In this document: positions 1 to 12,933 of the stretch, piece after piece
How the letters are laid out: each line of letters begins with the position of its first letter
Numbering within the stretch: position 1 is the stretch's first letter
From: Aphelocoma coerulescens
Lineage: Eukaryota; Chordata; Aves; Passeriformes; Corvidae
DNA: 64,000 bases
Direction: 5' to 3'
Assembly: GCF_041296385.1 (NCBI RefSeq)
Contig: NC_091013.1
Span: 32,559,001 to 32,623,000 of the forward strand
Position numbers and translations under genes: made by a program
Notes under the pieces: generated by a model
Databases searched by the model: none
Seen by the model: the letters and a program-made list of their open reading frames with translations, nothing else
What the model was told of the DNA's origin: nothing

Positions 1-31
1 CTCCGCCCGGGCCTCTCTCCGTCCCGGGCGC

Positions 32-61
32 GGGGGATGCGGGCAGGGCCGGGGGAGCGGG
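32..61 (+). other. G-quadruplex motif in the CpG island
   Basis: Five G-runs of 3-5 (32-36, 41-43, 46-48, 51-55, 59-61) are separated by loops of 2-4 bases, which meets the usual G3+N1-7 pattern. Quadruplexes are common on promoter DNA. Formation in the cell is inferred, not shown. Confidence 0.7.
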
Positions 62-100
62 AAACGGGAGCGGCCCTTCCGCGCACAGCCTGCCCCTAGC

Positions 101-130
101 GCCGTCCCGTGCCGTGCCGTGCCGTGCCGT
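101..130. repeat. (GCCGT)n pentanucleotide repeat
   Basis: Six 5-bp units, four of them perfect and contiguous (111-130), one perfect at 101-105 and one with a single change at 106-110. It lies within the CpG island and adds a CpG per unit. Length polymorphism is likely. Confidence 0.9.
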
Positions 131-1624
131 ACCGGCGTACGGACCCGGGAGGACACTTTATCGGCGGCTTATGACTTGTAGTTACGTGTGGGAAGAGGAA
201 AGAGGTTCGAGTGAGGAAAGAGAAAATTCCCACTGAAGCGTCGGCGCTGCGCTTTATCCACGGTGCCCCGGCAGCAGCTGGTGGGAGTTTTTACCAGCTG
301 ACTCACGGCCAAACACTCCACTTTCTGCCTGAATCCGTGTGCCACGTTTATACCCATCCCTGTGCTTAGCATGGGAGATAGAGGACATAATCTCCCAGCT
401 CCTCACGTCTGTCTGGTACGACAGACAGTCTTTGGTGGCGGCCATGGTGCTTGGCACAGCCGCAAACGAGGCAACCAAAAAAATGAGGTTTCCGATGGAA
501 AGCATTAGGCACTGCCACCCCCACACACGCCCTGGCAGTGGTGTGGTGTAACGCACGTTTGCCTCTGTGGGTTTTTCTCTTCCCTTGTGGTAGGGTAGGT
601 CTTTCCAGCAAGGATTGGAAAATGCCAGTCTCTTGCCTGAGGTTTTATGCCCTGCACTTTCTGGAGAAAGATATGGTTACGGGTCATGATGGACAGACAA
701 GAAATACAGAAGAGAAGATAATCTAGATGAAATATTTAGTCTAAAGTCTCAAGTAAATAAATGCAGAGATTTAAAGAACAAATAATAAGAGAGTAAATAA
801 TTGCTACTGAGTGTGACATGAGTCTTTACAGCATCACTTTAGGTTGGGATTTAAGAGCAGACCCTTTGGATATGGGATTCCTCAGGCAGCACGAAAGGCT
901 GCCACAGGTCACTCCAGGCTGTGTCTAAACTAAAATGCACAGATGCATTGTATGGTGGGACCCTTTGTCCTGATCCTATGATATCCCAAGGTGGGATCAT
1001 ATTGAGTACAAAAGCAAGCCCTTTATACCTGTCAGCATGTTTCTTGTTGTCACAGAAAACAGGCATAAAGTATAAACATCTAGTCTTGGTATGAGGTCAG
1101 AACAGGACTGGGGCATCTTCTGGGGAAAGTACCTAGTCCCACAACTCAGGTGCTGCCATGACAAATTCTGCGAAGACCAAGAAGTGAAAGCCATTATCTG
1201 AGCCTCGCAGCCTGTATGTGGTGCTATGTTTTCATCCTTCCTTCTCCCATTTTCGGTATGTTTGTAATTGCTCTTCAAAGTGTCAAGTTAGTTATGAACC
1301 TTTTTCAGGCCATGAGGCATTAGGTGAATACTAGATCAGCACATGACCTGATGCTTCTACTGTGTGAAGCCACAAACCCTTTACCAATCCTGCTGTCAAC
1401 TCTTCTGATGCTACTTCAAACTTAGCAGGAAATTCCTGGTTTTCTCGGCTCTTGGAATATTGAAACAACAAGGTTTTACTTAGTGCAAGGGAAAAGGGAA
1501 AATTGGCCTTTTTTTTTTTTTGAAAAGTGTGCTTCTTTGTTGATAAGGGAAAAAAGTATAAAATGTTAAGAGGGAAAAAAAGACAAAAATTTAAAAAGCC
1601 CTCCCCATTTAAATTGTCTGTGTT

Positions 1625-1664
1625 AGTTTTGTTTTGTTTTGGTTTGGTTTGTTTGTTTGTTTGC
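1625..1664. repeat. T-rich (TTTTG)/(TTTG) simple repeat
   Basis: Several TTTTG units pass into GGTTT and then GTTT units. Ordinary low-complexity sequence. Confidence 0.85.
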
Positions 1665-2213
1665 TTACACTTGGGGTTAACAAAGGGTAAGCTGGAATTA
1701 AGAAATATCCTTTTCCTGTGCTTTGGAAATGCTGGAATGGGATGAGGAGGACATTTTATCATTGTGCAATATTCCCATAAGCTGAGCTTCACTCGTCCAA
1801 GGGCTCCTTGCAGGCAGCGGTGGATACTCCAAAAAGTGAATTGCTGGACTTTCTGCCACTGGCCTGCCAGCCTCTGCAGCCCACTGTTTTGTGGGGCTCT
1901 GGTTCACCCCTGGCCTCCAGGAGCCAAAGCACTGTTCAGGCTTCATCTTTCCTCCAGACAGCCCTCCAACTTGTTTACACAGTGGTTGGTGATTAGAGAA
2001 GAACCAGTCATCTTTGTTCCTTTCTCTTGTCAAAGCACATCACCTAGTAGAATAAACTGTCCATATCTTTATCGATGCCAGGTGACTCACAAATGTCTTG
2101 AGTATAGCACATCTGAGTGGAAAGATGGTGCGCACACCAGTGTTGTGGAGTAGTGAGAGCCTGTGCTGGGAGGCGAAGTAAGCCAGTGCTCAGTCACTAA
2201 GTCCACCACATAA

Positions 2214-2252
2214 AAATGGTGTGTAAATCATCAAGAAATGGTGTGTAAATCA
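2214..2252. repeat. Short tandem duplication, 22-bp period
   Basis: The 17-mer AAATGGTGTGTAAATCA occurs at 2214-2230 and again at 2236-2252 without mismatch, a 22-bp step. A weaker relative lies near 2520. Probably a local replication-slippage duplication. Confidence 0.85.
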
Positions 2253-4974
2253 AGCTTAGCATTTCATATTCAGCAAACAGTAACCAAAAGTAAATTAAGG
2301 ATTAGATATGTAGTATCATTAAACTTTCAAACACAGTGCTCAAGGCAAAGTAAGAAAAGACAATTCTCACATTACCCTTAAACCATTTCTTTAAGGAAAA
2401 CACCTGTGCAAGTTTGGAGAGCCTAACCTGGGATGAGTTGTGCTTACAGTTAGTGGTATTGGCCAAACCTGTGACACCAGGTATCCCAAAATTGTCAGTT
2501 ACAATCCCACAATTTTAAGAAATGGTCTATAAATCAGTGCACTATACTTTAAAACCTGTTTTACTTGCATAGTTTTGGAGTGCTCAGGATTCACATTAAC
2601 AAGGTTTCTTCTGCAACAGAGTAAGAGGAGAGAAACTTAAAGATACTGAATAGAAGCTGAAAGTTTTTGTGTAATTCCCGTGAGCTGGGTTTTACCAACA
2701 GATATAGCAGCAGAAAGATAATAAACATTTGGGTGGGAGGCTCTGAAGAATTCTGCATTTGTTTGCTAAATTTTTTATTTAAGAGCAGTTTAAAGCCTTT
2801 GTATTTGAGTATGTATTGGCAGAGTTAAGTGCCACCCTTGGAAAAGTTCATTATAAAAAAAGTAGACAATATGCCACACCCCACTAGTCAAGAGCTGAAA
2901 AGCTCTTCTCATATCATTGACCGGGACTTTCTCTGTTACTAGTAAACTGCTTTTTAACTAATACAGACAAGCTAAAATATTGCAAGGCAGTGCCATGAGG
3001 AAAGGAAAGGACCTTCTGCTTTCTGTGCAGTCACCCGAGGAATCCAATATTCTGGATATTAATACTAAAACCTGATGAAATGTAATCCATGATAAATAAA
3101 AACAAGAGTTAACCTTCTTTTAAAAAGCCTGTAAAATCTAGTGTTTGTTAGGCCTTTCTAGCCAAAAATTTTGTCAATGTAGACACTTATAAGAATTTAG
3201 TCCTTGCTTTCCATTTGTAAATAAAACTGTGCACAAAGGGTTTGAGAAAGCACAAATATTTGTATCTAAACTCATATCTGACCTCTCCCTGCCCACACAG
3301 TCCAAGTATGCAAGGTTGGAAATAAGAGGCAGGCAGGCAGCAAATTCAGCTTTCAGCTGTTACAGAATACACGTGCACAAGTCTGCCTCTAGCTTTTGAA
3401 TACAAAAGGACAAGTATGTTGCTTTTGTTGTCAACTGCAGTACATCTGCATCTCTTTTTTATGGAGTCTTCTGGAGGAAAGGAGGTGAAAGGAAATTGGC
3501 TTCAACTCACTTTGGATGATCCATGGATCCTACAAAGTATCACCCTCAAGAAACAGAAGCAAACTGTTTTGAAAAGCCTGAGGAGCCAAGAGCCAAAGAC
3601 TAGATTTACTGGATAACCTGAACTAAAATGTGGACTCTTTACTATTTTTCAGGGTCATTGGAGCAAAGCACTAAATCCAGGTGATGTCTGAGGATTGCTG
3701 TGTGTTTCAGCTGCTCCCTGCCACCCACTGATGTCTCCTTCCTGTCTGGAGCTCTTCCTTTGTTGTCACATGGCTGTTTCTGACCATCCTTCATCTAACT
3801 GCATTTTGCTGGGGATCTGCTCTCTGATTTCTCCTGAAATTAACCTGAATCCAGCCTCTGATGCCCAATATCTCTTGAATTTCAGGCTCTCTCCAGAGCC
3901 TTTCCCAGTGCCTGACTCTTTTCTTCAACTGTGCACATTTTCTTCAGATCAAAGACTAAAACTGAAAAAGGAGAGATGTTCTAAGCATCACTTACACTGA
4001 TAGTACACCTAGTGAGCTCTTTGATAGCCTGGACCACTAAAAGCTGAGCCTCAAGGTATGACACTGCCTTTCAGGCTAGAAGGATTTTCTGGCCCAAGAT
4101 ACTGTATTAGCTTGGCCGTTTAAATGCCACACATGCTACTGCTTGAAATCATTATTGAATTGTTGTGTGAACAGGCTGGTTGCTTAGAAATCAGATAACC
4201 AGTTTTATTCCTTTTCTCCAAGTCATCAGCCCTGATTATGTTTGAAGTATTTTCTATGGCTTGGGGTTTTGTCAGTATGCGAGAATCCTAACATCAACCA
4301 AAAAATACCTTTAGCCTGATGGTTGCGTGGAGCAGTTTGAAACTGGCATCCACCTGAATGCTAAGGATGAAAACACTATAGAGAAAAGATCCCAAATACA
4401 TTACTGATTTGAGTTGTCATGGTTTTTGAAAGCTTGGAGTTATCATTATTCCATTTTAACAATTAGCTTCTTCCTATCATAAGAAAGTGAAGCAAATCTA
4501 ATTTTAACAGTCTAGGCCACTTTTGTAATATTTATATGATCCTAAAATAAGGATTTCCCATGTTGGATATTGCCAGAAACATCTGTCAAATTACTTGTGA
4601 TTCTCCTTTGTTCCAGAGGACTTATTTTAATATTAACATGCTTAATATTATGGAACCACCCAGAGGCCTTAGTTGAAATCTAGGACTTTAGGAACTATAA
4701 AAATAACTGTAAAGACATGGTACCACACATCAGACAAAATCTGTTCTGCCCTTTGCAGATGAGACGTATCCCATCTGGCTTCCTGTAAAGGGGACAGGCA
4801 TACATGTTTTGAACTAGCAGAAAGAAGGCAAGAGGCTTTCAGTGTGAACAGCCTGCTGAAAATGCCAGAATTCGATGAGGCAAGACAGCAGCCAAAATGG
4901 CATTATTCCTCATTTCCTTCCAGTCTGCAGGAGATATGTAGATACACACAGACATGCACATGCACATGCAGAAG

Positions 4975-5012
4975 CGTATATATATGTATATATATGTATA
5001 TATGTGTATACA
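4975..5012. repeat. (TATATATG)n-type microsatellite
   Basis: Alternating TA and TG steps in three interrupted blocks, just before the 3' end of the CR1 element that starts at 5025. CR1 ends and microsatellites often sit together, but causality is not visible. Confidence 0.85.
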
Positions 5013-5024
5013 CCACAAACAGTC

Positions 5025-6022
5025 TCATAGAATCATTGGATGGCTTGGGTTGGAAGAGACCTTAAAGATCCTTTAGTTCTAATTTCACCATCATGGGCTA
5101 GAACAGGTTGCTCAGGGCCCCATCCAAATTGGTCTTGAGCATCCTGCCAGGGATGGGGCATCCCCAGCTTCTCTGGGAAACCTGTCCCAGCACCTTTGAG
5201 TAAAGAATTTCTTCCTAACACCTAATCTCTTGTCTTTTAGTTTAAAACCATTACCTCATGTTCTTTCAATATCTGCCCATGTAAAACGTTACTGTGCCTC
5301 TTTTTTATAAGCCCCCTTTAAGTACTGGAAGAATCCAGTGAGGTCTCCCCAGAGTGTTCACTTCTCCAGAATGAACAACCCCAACTGTCTCATCCTGACT
5401 TTTTAGAAGAGGTGCTCCAGCCCTCTGATTGTCTTCATGCCCCTCCTCTGGTCCTCTTTGAACAGATCCATGTCTTTCTTGTGCTGAGGACTCACTCCAA
5501 AGCTGGACACAGTCCTCCAGGTGGGGTCTCATGAGAGTGGAGTAGAAGAGCAGAATCACCTCCCTCGACCTCCTGGCTCCTTTGGTTCAGCCCAGAATGT
5601 GGTTGACTTTCTGGGCTGCAGGTGCACACTGACAGGTTGTGTCCAGTTTTGCCTCCTCCAGAACCCCCAAGCTGTTCTCTACAGGCTGCTTTCAATAAGT
5701 TCTCCCAGTCTGTACTCATCAGTGGGATTGCTCTCACCCTGATGCAGCACCTTTCACTTGGCCTTGTTGAACCTCATGTGGTTCTTGTGGGCCCACTTCT
5801 CAAGGTTTTCTAGGTCCCTCAGGATGGCATCCCTTCCTTCAGTCATGTAAACTGCACCGCTCAGCTTTGTGTCACCTTGGTGATTCAATCTCACTATCCA
5901 TGTAATTGATGAAGATATTGAAGAACACTGGTCCCAAGGCAGAGCCCTGGGGGAGACCACTCATCACTGACCTCCACCTGGACATAGAGCCATGTATGAC
6001 AACTCTGTCTACATCCAGAGAA
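5025..6022 (-). mobile_element. CR1 LINE fragment with reverse-transcriptase C-terminal part
   Basis: The left edge reads TCATAGAATCATTGG followed by the GGTTGGAAGAGACCTTAAAGATC-like block, the reverse complement of the avian CR1 3' end, so the element lies on the minus strand and is 5'-truncated near 6022. Minus-strand translation gives reverse-transcriptase segments typical of CR1 ORF2: a LPQGSALGP...FNIFIN block near 5900-5960, a degraded DDTKLSG block near 5850 with the following LEKWA...FNKAK stretch, and LMRPHLEDCVQLW near 5500-5540. Frames are interrupted and the catalytic (Y/F)ADD is damaged (GDTKLS), so it is dead. It is the largest CR1 copy in the window. Confidence 0.95.
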
Positions 6023-8479
6023 ATCCCACTCCTTTGTTTCTCAACAGGCAGAGGGGGGACATTTGTGTCCCAAGGTGAGCAGGAGTCATGTGAGAAAGAG
6101 GCATGTTCAGTGTTGCAGCACTAAGGGAAATCGATCTTGTGTGGGGCCTGAGCAGCCCTGCTGGACCTTTTCAGTGCAATGGGAAGACATTATTGAGGAA
6201 TAGCTTCTACCTTTTGGAAGCAAGGGCAGTGCTACCTAGCAAGCCTCTCACATTCTGCATGCGTTTCACTGAAATGTTTTTCCCATCTACCTTGCCCCAT
6301 GGGCACCTGCATCTCACACCCTGCCAGGTACATGTTGCAGGATCTGCTCCCCCACAGCCAGCTGTTCAGCCTGAAGAGGGATTCATAGAGACTGTGTCTG
6401 GCAGGTAAGGGACTGGAGTGGGAAGGAGGCTACAACACTGTGGAATACACACCTTTGGTATCTTGTGTGGAAAGAAGCCAGTTCAGAGAGTAGAGGCTGC
6501 CATGTCCTTTCCTCCACCACCTGAACATCCATGTCCATTCTATGACCATTTGCATGCAGACCCCTGGCAAATGAGCCAGCTGGCCTCCTGTTAAGCCTCA
6601 AGAATTGTGGATTTGGAAATCGGTGCTACCGTATAATAAACTAGATAAAAAACTAGTCAAGGTATAGGACAGCTGTAAATGAAAGACATAAAGGATTCAG
6701 GTAGCTGTAGTTAGCTTATAGACATGGTGCTAGTGAAAAATACCACTTTGCAAATGCTTAATAATAAGTAGTAATGTTTGAGATGTAAGGAATAGCCATA
6801 CCGAGCCATTGATCAGCATTTAGAGCTTTCAGATCTGGAAATTTCCTCTAGTAATCTGAAATAACGGAAAAAATGCTGCCACAGTTGGTGGAGAAAGACT
6901 GCCACTTCTAGGACACCAAGAACATCCCAGAATGTGTCAGTAGGTAAATGGATCAGTGGTGGCCATGCTCAAAAAAGCACATAATTTTCCACTGACTGTG
7001 GAAGTAATAAGTGATTAGTGCAGAGGAAGGTGTTTCCTTGGTGGCATCCAAAGCTAGGGAAAGTAAACTTCCCCTTTAATATCTTGCCCAAGCCAGTCCA
7101 CAGCAGAACAACCACACTCCACTGTAAAAGACAAGGTTGAACTAGATAAGGCACTCACAATACAAGATACGTGCAGGAGAAACCCCAGCCATGTAAAAAT
7201 CCTGTGGCCACTCTGTGCCTGGCACATCTGCCAAAAATTAAGATACACAGTTGCAAGTTTTCCCCTTAAGCAGGGGGAAATCAGAGACGGCTCTTTACCT
7301 ACTTAACCTCCCCACGCGCAGCAATACTTTTTTTTCATTTCCAAGGCATTTACTGGGGGAAATCCATAAGCATTGCTTCAGCCCATCAGCTAACATACTC
7401 ATACACAGGGACACTGCAGAAGAGGAAATGCAGGAAAATCTGTGTAATTAACTGCAGGAGTAAAAGCAGACAGATGCTATTTATAGAAACTGCAGTTTGT
7501 GAGGAAACGAAAGTTAATATCCTTACTGCGATGCTGCCAACTCTTGCTATTTCATGGTGAGTCTCACAGCATTTGTTGCTGTTCTTAAAACTGAATATCC
7601 TTGCATAATGGGATCTTGCAACAATCTCAGCTTGCTAAGACAAAAAAACGTGGTTGGGAAAAACTTGAATGTGGGAACCCCAGAAGCAGAAAATAAAGAG
7701 GAGAATATAAAAAGACTTAAGTTGATGTTTTTGGAAACACTGTGATTCTTAAAGCAATTCTATGATTTTTTTTAAGTCCTGGTAATTTTTAACACCAAGC
7801 ACTTGGAAGTGATTCTATTCGTATAGGAGCTGCTGTGGGATTTCCTGTATGCATGAAGTCAAAACATATTTCACATCTCTCTAAAAAGAAAATACTGTCT
7901 CAGGATATTGTTTCTGAATGCCAAATTGGGCGTCTCTTCAAATTAAGAGATATTTAATGACTCATCATGGTTATATTTTACTATATCTAAATTTCTTAAA
8001 AACTTTGCCCAAAAAAGCTAATTCAAGATGCTTGAATGAGTTTTTACAAGAATTTGTCTGAGGAGAGCTAGCTATGCCTTCACTGGAGAATTAACAAAGG
8101 GAAGCTGGGTTTCTTCTGCTATTTGGTTATTAGTCAGGATTGCTTGAAGAGAAAGTTGTGCAAGCCAATGTTTTGCTGGCTAGTCACTACAGTGAGATTT
8201 GCCTCTGGATTTTGTGACTCTGCACGGCAAAACAAGACTTCCATTCAGCTCAGATGCCGGCTATGCAGAGAAAAGAAGTGGCTGCAGGCTCTTACTCCTT
8301 CTGGGAAGGCAAGTGGTGCTTTCAGTCTACTGCAGGTCTAGGGCAGCACTGATTGATTGTTTCTTGCCTAGAGCTGACTCTGAATGGCCAGGCTTAGTAA
8401 AAATGGTGTAAATGGGCTGTAAACAACGAGATTTGAAAAGAAAAGGAAGAAAAAACCTCAACAGCAGGAGAGTGAAAGG

Positions 8480-9004
8480 GTGATTTTCCCGCCTTTGGGG
8501 AACTCATATCTAAGTAGAACTGATTGGAAAAAAATCTGGTTCATTGAGCCTGACTGCTTTGTTGGAAATCTAGTAGCCTGCAGAGCTTTTGCTGAAATTA
8601 AGGCAGCATTTTCAGTGGTACCTGCTGGGTTTGTCAGGAGTCTTGTGATACTGCTTATGGGGGGGTTTGCCCAGTCTGCTTTTCCACTTGTCCCGGCGGC
8701 AAGGGATGCCCTAACGTATGGGATCCCTGACTCTGCAGCACTCATCCTAGTAGCTGGGGCTCTTCTAGCTGCCCTGGAAGCTTGCAGGCTTCTTAATGTG
8801 TCTGCTAGTATCAACAGAGAAACGGGCAAATGCAGTATTTTAGTAACTCTCATCCTGAAAAATATTTCAAGTAAAAGGTGCTTTGGGACTAGTTCAGACT
8901 ATCTACAAAATAATATAGCCCAAAGTAGAAAACTACTTGTAATAGAGCAACACAAGCTTTTGGCTAGTCCTGCTTTTAATACTCGTGTCCAAATTCATGG
9001 CTGA
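8480..9004 (+). other. Open reading frame of 174 codons, function unknown
   Basis: An ATG-started frame of 174 codons overlaps a 131-codon open frame on the opposite strand (8458-8853). The middle (8620-8800) is richer in G, C and CpG than its surroundings. On the plus strand residues ~48-110 would be hydrophobic (LVILLMGGF, ALILVAGALLAALEA), like one or two membrane segments, but this may only reflect composition. I recognise no family. By rough expectation one such frame in 64 kb is not improbable, so this is an unproven ORF rather than a gene call. Confidence 0.2.
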
Positions 9005-10741
9005 ATGCCAAGATCCAAACATACAGTTGTTTGCTGCATACTTTAAGAACACTGTGATGTATATCAAGCTTATTGTCTCTATATTATATGCTGCTGGACC
9101 ATAAGAATAACTCATACTTTTGGCCTACTAAAACTAATGAACTTCAGTGGAGACTTGCTTTTAACAGCAGTATTTAACCAGGTGTTTCTGCAATGCTAGA
9201 ATAGATCTGCTCTGACTTCTACTGAAGTGGGTTGAGAGACCACTTCCAGCTGACAAATTCCCTATAATTTCCCAACAGATTAAAAACCTATAAAGAGTCA
9301 GAGAGACTCATTATTTGGTTTTTGGTGGTTTGTTTGGGTCTTTTTCCTGGTATAATCCTCCTTCTATAGTGATTGAGCTTACTGTTCTGTAGACTTTTCT
9401 ATCATGTAGCAAGCAATATCTAGTCAAGGCTGTATGACAGCAGAATGTGTGTAAGCATCAGTTACATCAGGGAATGTATATCACAGAAACAGCTGAAAGA
9501 TGACTTCTAATTCAGCATTCACTAATGCAGTAAATATTAAGACTATAAGACTTGTATATGAGATGGTATATTAAAATGGGAGGGGAGGCTTTTTGTAATC
9601 AGCTAGCTTTTGCTGTGTTTAGAAGAACAGATAATTAGTGCTGGCTCTCTTCTGATCTGGAAGTAACTCTCAGTGGTGGAAAAAATTGATATTCCTTCCA
9701 CCCTGTTGTCCAGAAGCCGAAACTTCCAACCAGTTCCCCGTAACAGTGCTTCCATGGTGCTGTGCTGGTTTATTGACTTGGGAAATTGCTGCTTCTGCCT
9801 TGTCAGCAGTGTTAGTGATCCATGTTTCTTTCCTTTCCCTACTTACTCTTCCCTGCTGGCCTTAATTTAAACAGGTTTTTATATTATCGGGTAACACTAC
9901 TAATCCCTACATAAATGAGACTGACCATAGATAGGCTATATATAAAATACAGCACCCACCATATGTGCACAATATAAGCACATGTACATGCACCCATTGT
10001 ATGTGTACACAGTCTGTGTGGACACACACTGGACTGATCTCTGCAGAGCTTACAGAGATATAGTAATCTGCTGTGTGTAGTGATGATACTGTAATCTGAG
10101 AGATTTCTGTAGGCCATTGCTTGCCACTAGTAATTTAGTTACATTCGTTAAGCAAAAGCTATTATTTCGTACTGCAACTCAAGCTCCTGTTTGCCTTGCT
10201 TGAAAGAAAAGCAGTGGACTTGAGATAACGAATATTTTAAATAAATAAGATGTGGGAAACCAGGAGTGCCAGTGGAAGGGTGGTGTATCAACAGTAGTTA
10301 GAAGGAATCTGAAGAGCAGCCAGCATAATAAATTTAAAGGGTGGAGGAGAACTGCAATGGCAACACAATGTTTTGATCAAAATAAAGCATTTTTTATGTG
10401 TAATGAAGCACTAGGCCATGATTTTTAAAGACCCATGCATTCAACAACCACAGGCTGCCTTTCAAGTTTACAGGCTAATATATCTTCATATTAAGAAAGG
10501 ATATAGTTTATAATTCTCTTTCAACAAAACACCAGAGAGCTAACACAGCAATGAAAACCAGACTTTTTTTAAAAAAAACAAATGCCCTGATGAGTACTGT
10601 TTGTTCTGTTTATTCTTAATATGCTGATTTTTTAATCCACTAATAATCACTCTCTGCTTGGTTGCAACATGAAAACCTCTCTTCTCTTCTGCTCTCTGAC
10701 CCTTCTTTCCTGCTCTGCTAACTCCCTTTTTCCTAACACAG

Positions 10742-10774
10742 ACCTTGGCCAGTAGCATGACAAACTGTTGCAAG
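10742..10774 (+). other. Candidate 33-nt microexon
   Basis: Upstream lies a ~65-nt pyrimidine-rich tract (about 10676-10740) with several UCUU/CUCU elements, a branch-point-like TGCTAAC (10716-10722; branch A 20 nt before the splice site) and the acceptor CTAACACAG. Thirty-three bases later comes CAAG followed by GTATGT, a good donor. Length is divisible by three and exactly one frame is open (TLASSMTNCCK). Long C/U tracts and UGC motifs near the acceptor are typical of neuronal microexons controlled by PTBP1 and SRRM4. No host gene is identified, so this is a prediction from splice signals only. Confidence 0.3.
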
Positions 10775-12933
10775 GTATGTGCATCAATCAGGGGAGTGCT
10801 GAAGTGTGATCTGCAGCCAGCATAGCTGTGCCAGCAGAACCCCCTAGTATGGATTAAGACATATCAGCAAAAGTGCTCTTTTACAGGATGACTTTTTTTC
10901 TCAAAAGGTCTGCAGCAAACTCTGACAGCAGAAGTGGAGTTCTCTCAGTCTGGTGTGCAACTGGAGTATGAACACTTTGCCCAAATGTAGCCTATCAACA
11001 CCAAGCTGCCTCATACAGCACTGCATAAATTTGGCTTTCTGCACTTCAGAGGTTAATATCTCCTAAACTCATACCATGGCCTTGGCTCTCTCCCTTCTTC
11101 CTCACTCACTCTCCTGTTTTGGCCTCTAGAATTCCTCTCAAACTTATCCGAGTTTCTGAATTTCACCTCACCACCATTAATTCTGTGTACTTTGATCTTT
11201 ATTGTCACATTCTCTATACAATTTTTGGTACCTCCTGCCTGCCCTTAGAAAATGATTTTCCTATTTCCTAGACATGAACACTTTTGTATCAGACTGCTAA
11301 TGCAAGGCATATAAAAGTGTATCTTTTTGTTCCCTAGGCTCCCCTAATGTACAGAAGAAAAATAGCACATTTGGGTCTTTTTTTTGTCTGTCATCTAGTA
11401 TTTGGAGTGTTGAAACTTATTTTCATGCAATCAGTTCTAAATTCATGCTTTAGTATTTATATGAAAACTGATATTTTCAAGTAATAACACAATCTGAGTA
11501 TCTGGGGGTTTAAGAATTTTTATTTTTCATCGCCTGTCATTTACAGAATGGACTAGTTCAAATCCTACAGTACTTATTTGTTCTCTGTCTAAACCCAGTG
11601 AAAATCACCTAATCCCTCTTCAGCTTCCAAAGTTCTGGCTATGTCAGTGAGGGGAGAGGGTGGCAAGAGGAAGCATCCAGACTTGAGCTGCAGTTCCACT
11701 GTTGGTGCCTATTTATACTGAAATGATCAACAATTTAGACAATGCCACTGGTGCTGAAGAGTTACCCTTCAGCTTCAGTGCTAAGAAACTATTCACCATA
11801 GGGGAGCTCATTTGGGATGGAAAAGATGTCTCACCCTATCAGAGGGACAGAGGAGCTTCTGGTTTTGCTGTGCATGCAGAGTGAGCCTGAGGGGTTACAC
11901 TTGTGCTGGTATACTGAGGAATTAACATCTGAGTGAGGATCTAAGAACCCAGAAAGTAAAGTGTGCCTCATAAAGGGGGTTCATCTACTGTCATGACACA
12001 GTGGTCACCGACTGCCAGGCCTGAAATCCTACCTTTTAGCAGTTTTACATGAAGCCTTGAGGGTTTTTTTTTTGTGAAACCAGGAACTTACACGAGAATA
12101 TGTTATGTAAATATCAAGTGACTCAGTTTGACTGATGGAATCCTTGGTGCAGAACTCTGTCTTCCTTGACTCCTCCATGCTTAAAAACAATGCAGAAATA
12201 AACACGGGCTTATAATCACCTGGGATGCTTCATTTGTAGCTCAGTTTTTGGTCCCTAATATTGTTTTGGTTTGTGCCACCTACCAGTCTTTCAGGCAATG
12301 TCTGGACAATGGTTTGGAGCATAATGTGTACCAGATATTTGGGAGTGCATTATGAAGGAGACAGTTTAGCACTTCAAAAGTGAATAATGCTGTCCTAATA
12401 GCCTCCAGAGATTGGGCCCTGGCATATTTTATTGATTATTATACAAGTAGTCTCTAAGGCTGAATTTTTGTCCTTTCACACTTCTGTTTAACCCATGAGT
12501 TTTATGTCTTCCATTTATATTCCCTTCTTCACCTAAATAATTTTGTTTGTCTGCACAGTGAACAAAGAAACCAATTTTTCTTACCTGCAGACGACTTTCA
12601 CCCTAATTCCCATGTCCATGTAACACAAAGCAGAATTAGGTAGTGCAGTAACTTCTGGCAGATACCTGCCTCTCAAAGAATAAAGAAAGCTCCAGAAGCA
12701 CTTGCTGATCTTGCTGATCTTTTGCTGGACAAACCAGTCCTTGAATCTCTTTGCAGATAGAATATTCTCTGAAGCTCATTGAACATCACACAAAAAAAAG
12801 CCACTGCTGCACTTCATTTTCACATCCTCAACAAATTGTGGCACAACTGGGAAATCATCTCTCTGCTCCAGATGTTTCTCTTCACTTTCTGCCCACTATA
12901 TAAAATTCTCTTCTTTTTTTTTTTTTCTTCCAG

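Larger units (their letters stand above)
1..165. promoter_or_regulatory. CpG island at the window edge (probable promoter or first exon)
   Basis: About thirty CpG dinucleotides lie in the first ~165 bases, in very GC-rich sequence; CpG density collapses right after. In bird genomes such islands usually mark promoters and first exons. The island is cut by the window start, so neither its full extent nor the direction of transcription can be read. I see no convincing ATG plus splice donor in it and do not assign an exon. Confidence 0.8.
166..4974. other. Unique non-coding sequence, no gene recognised
   Basis: AT-leaning unique sequence downstream of the CpG island. Open frames here are short and unconvincing; the longest (minus strand, 1331-1792) overlaps homopolymer and T/G-rich tracts that suppress stops by composition. 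Apart from the simple repeats listed separately I see no mobile element, RNA gene or coding exon. Confidence 0.6.

Noticed and set aside
204..216. AGGTTCGAGTGAG resembling a tRNA/SINE B box
   Set aside because: No A box at the right distance and no cloverleaf can be folded around it. I found no tRNA, rRNA or SINE in the window.
1331..1792. 153-codon minus-strand open frame
   Set aside because: It crosses T/A homopolymers and the TTTG repeat, giving Lys/Phe/Gln runs; typical of low-complexity background.
6048..6404. Apparent exon between CTTTGTTTCTCAACAG and GGCAG|GTAAGG
   Set aside because: Both splice signals are good, but all three frames contain stops within the segment. At most a non-coding exon, without further support.
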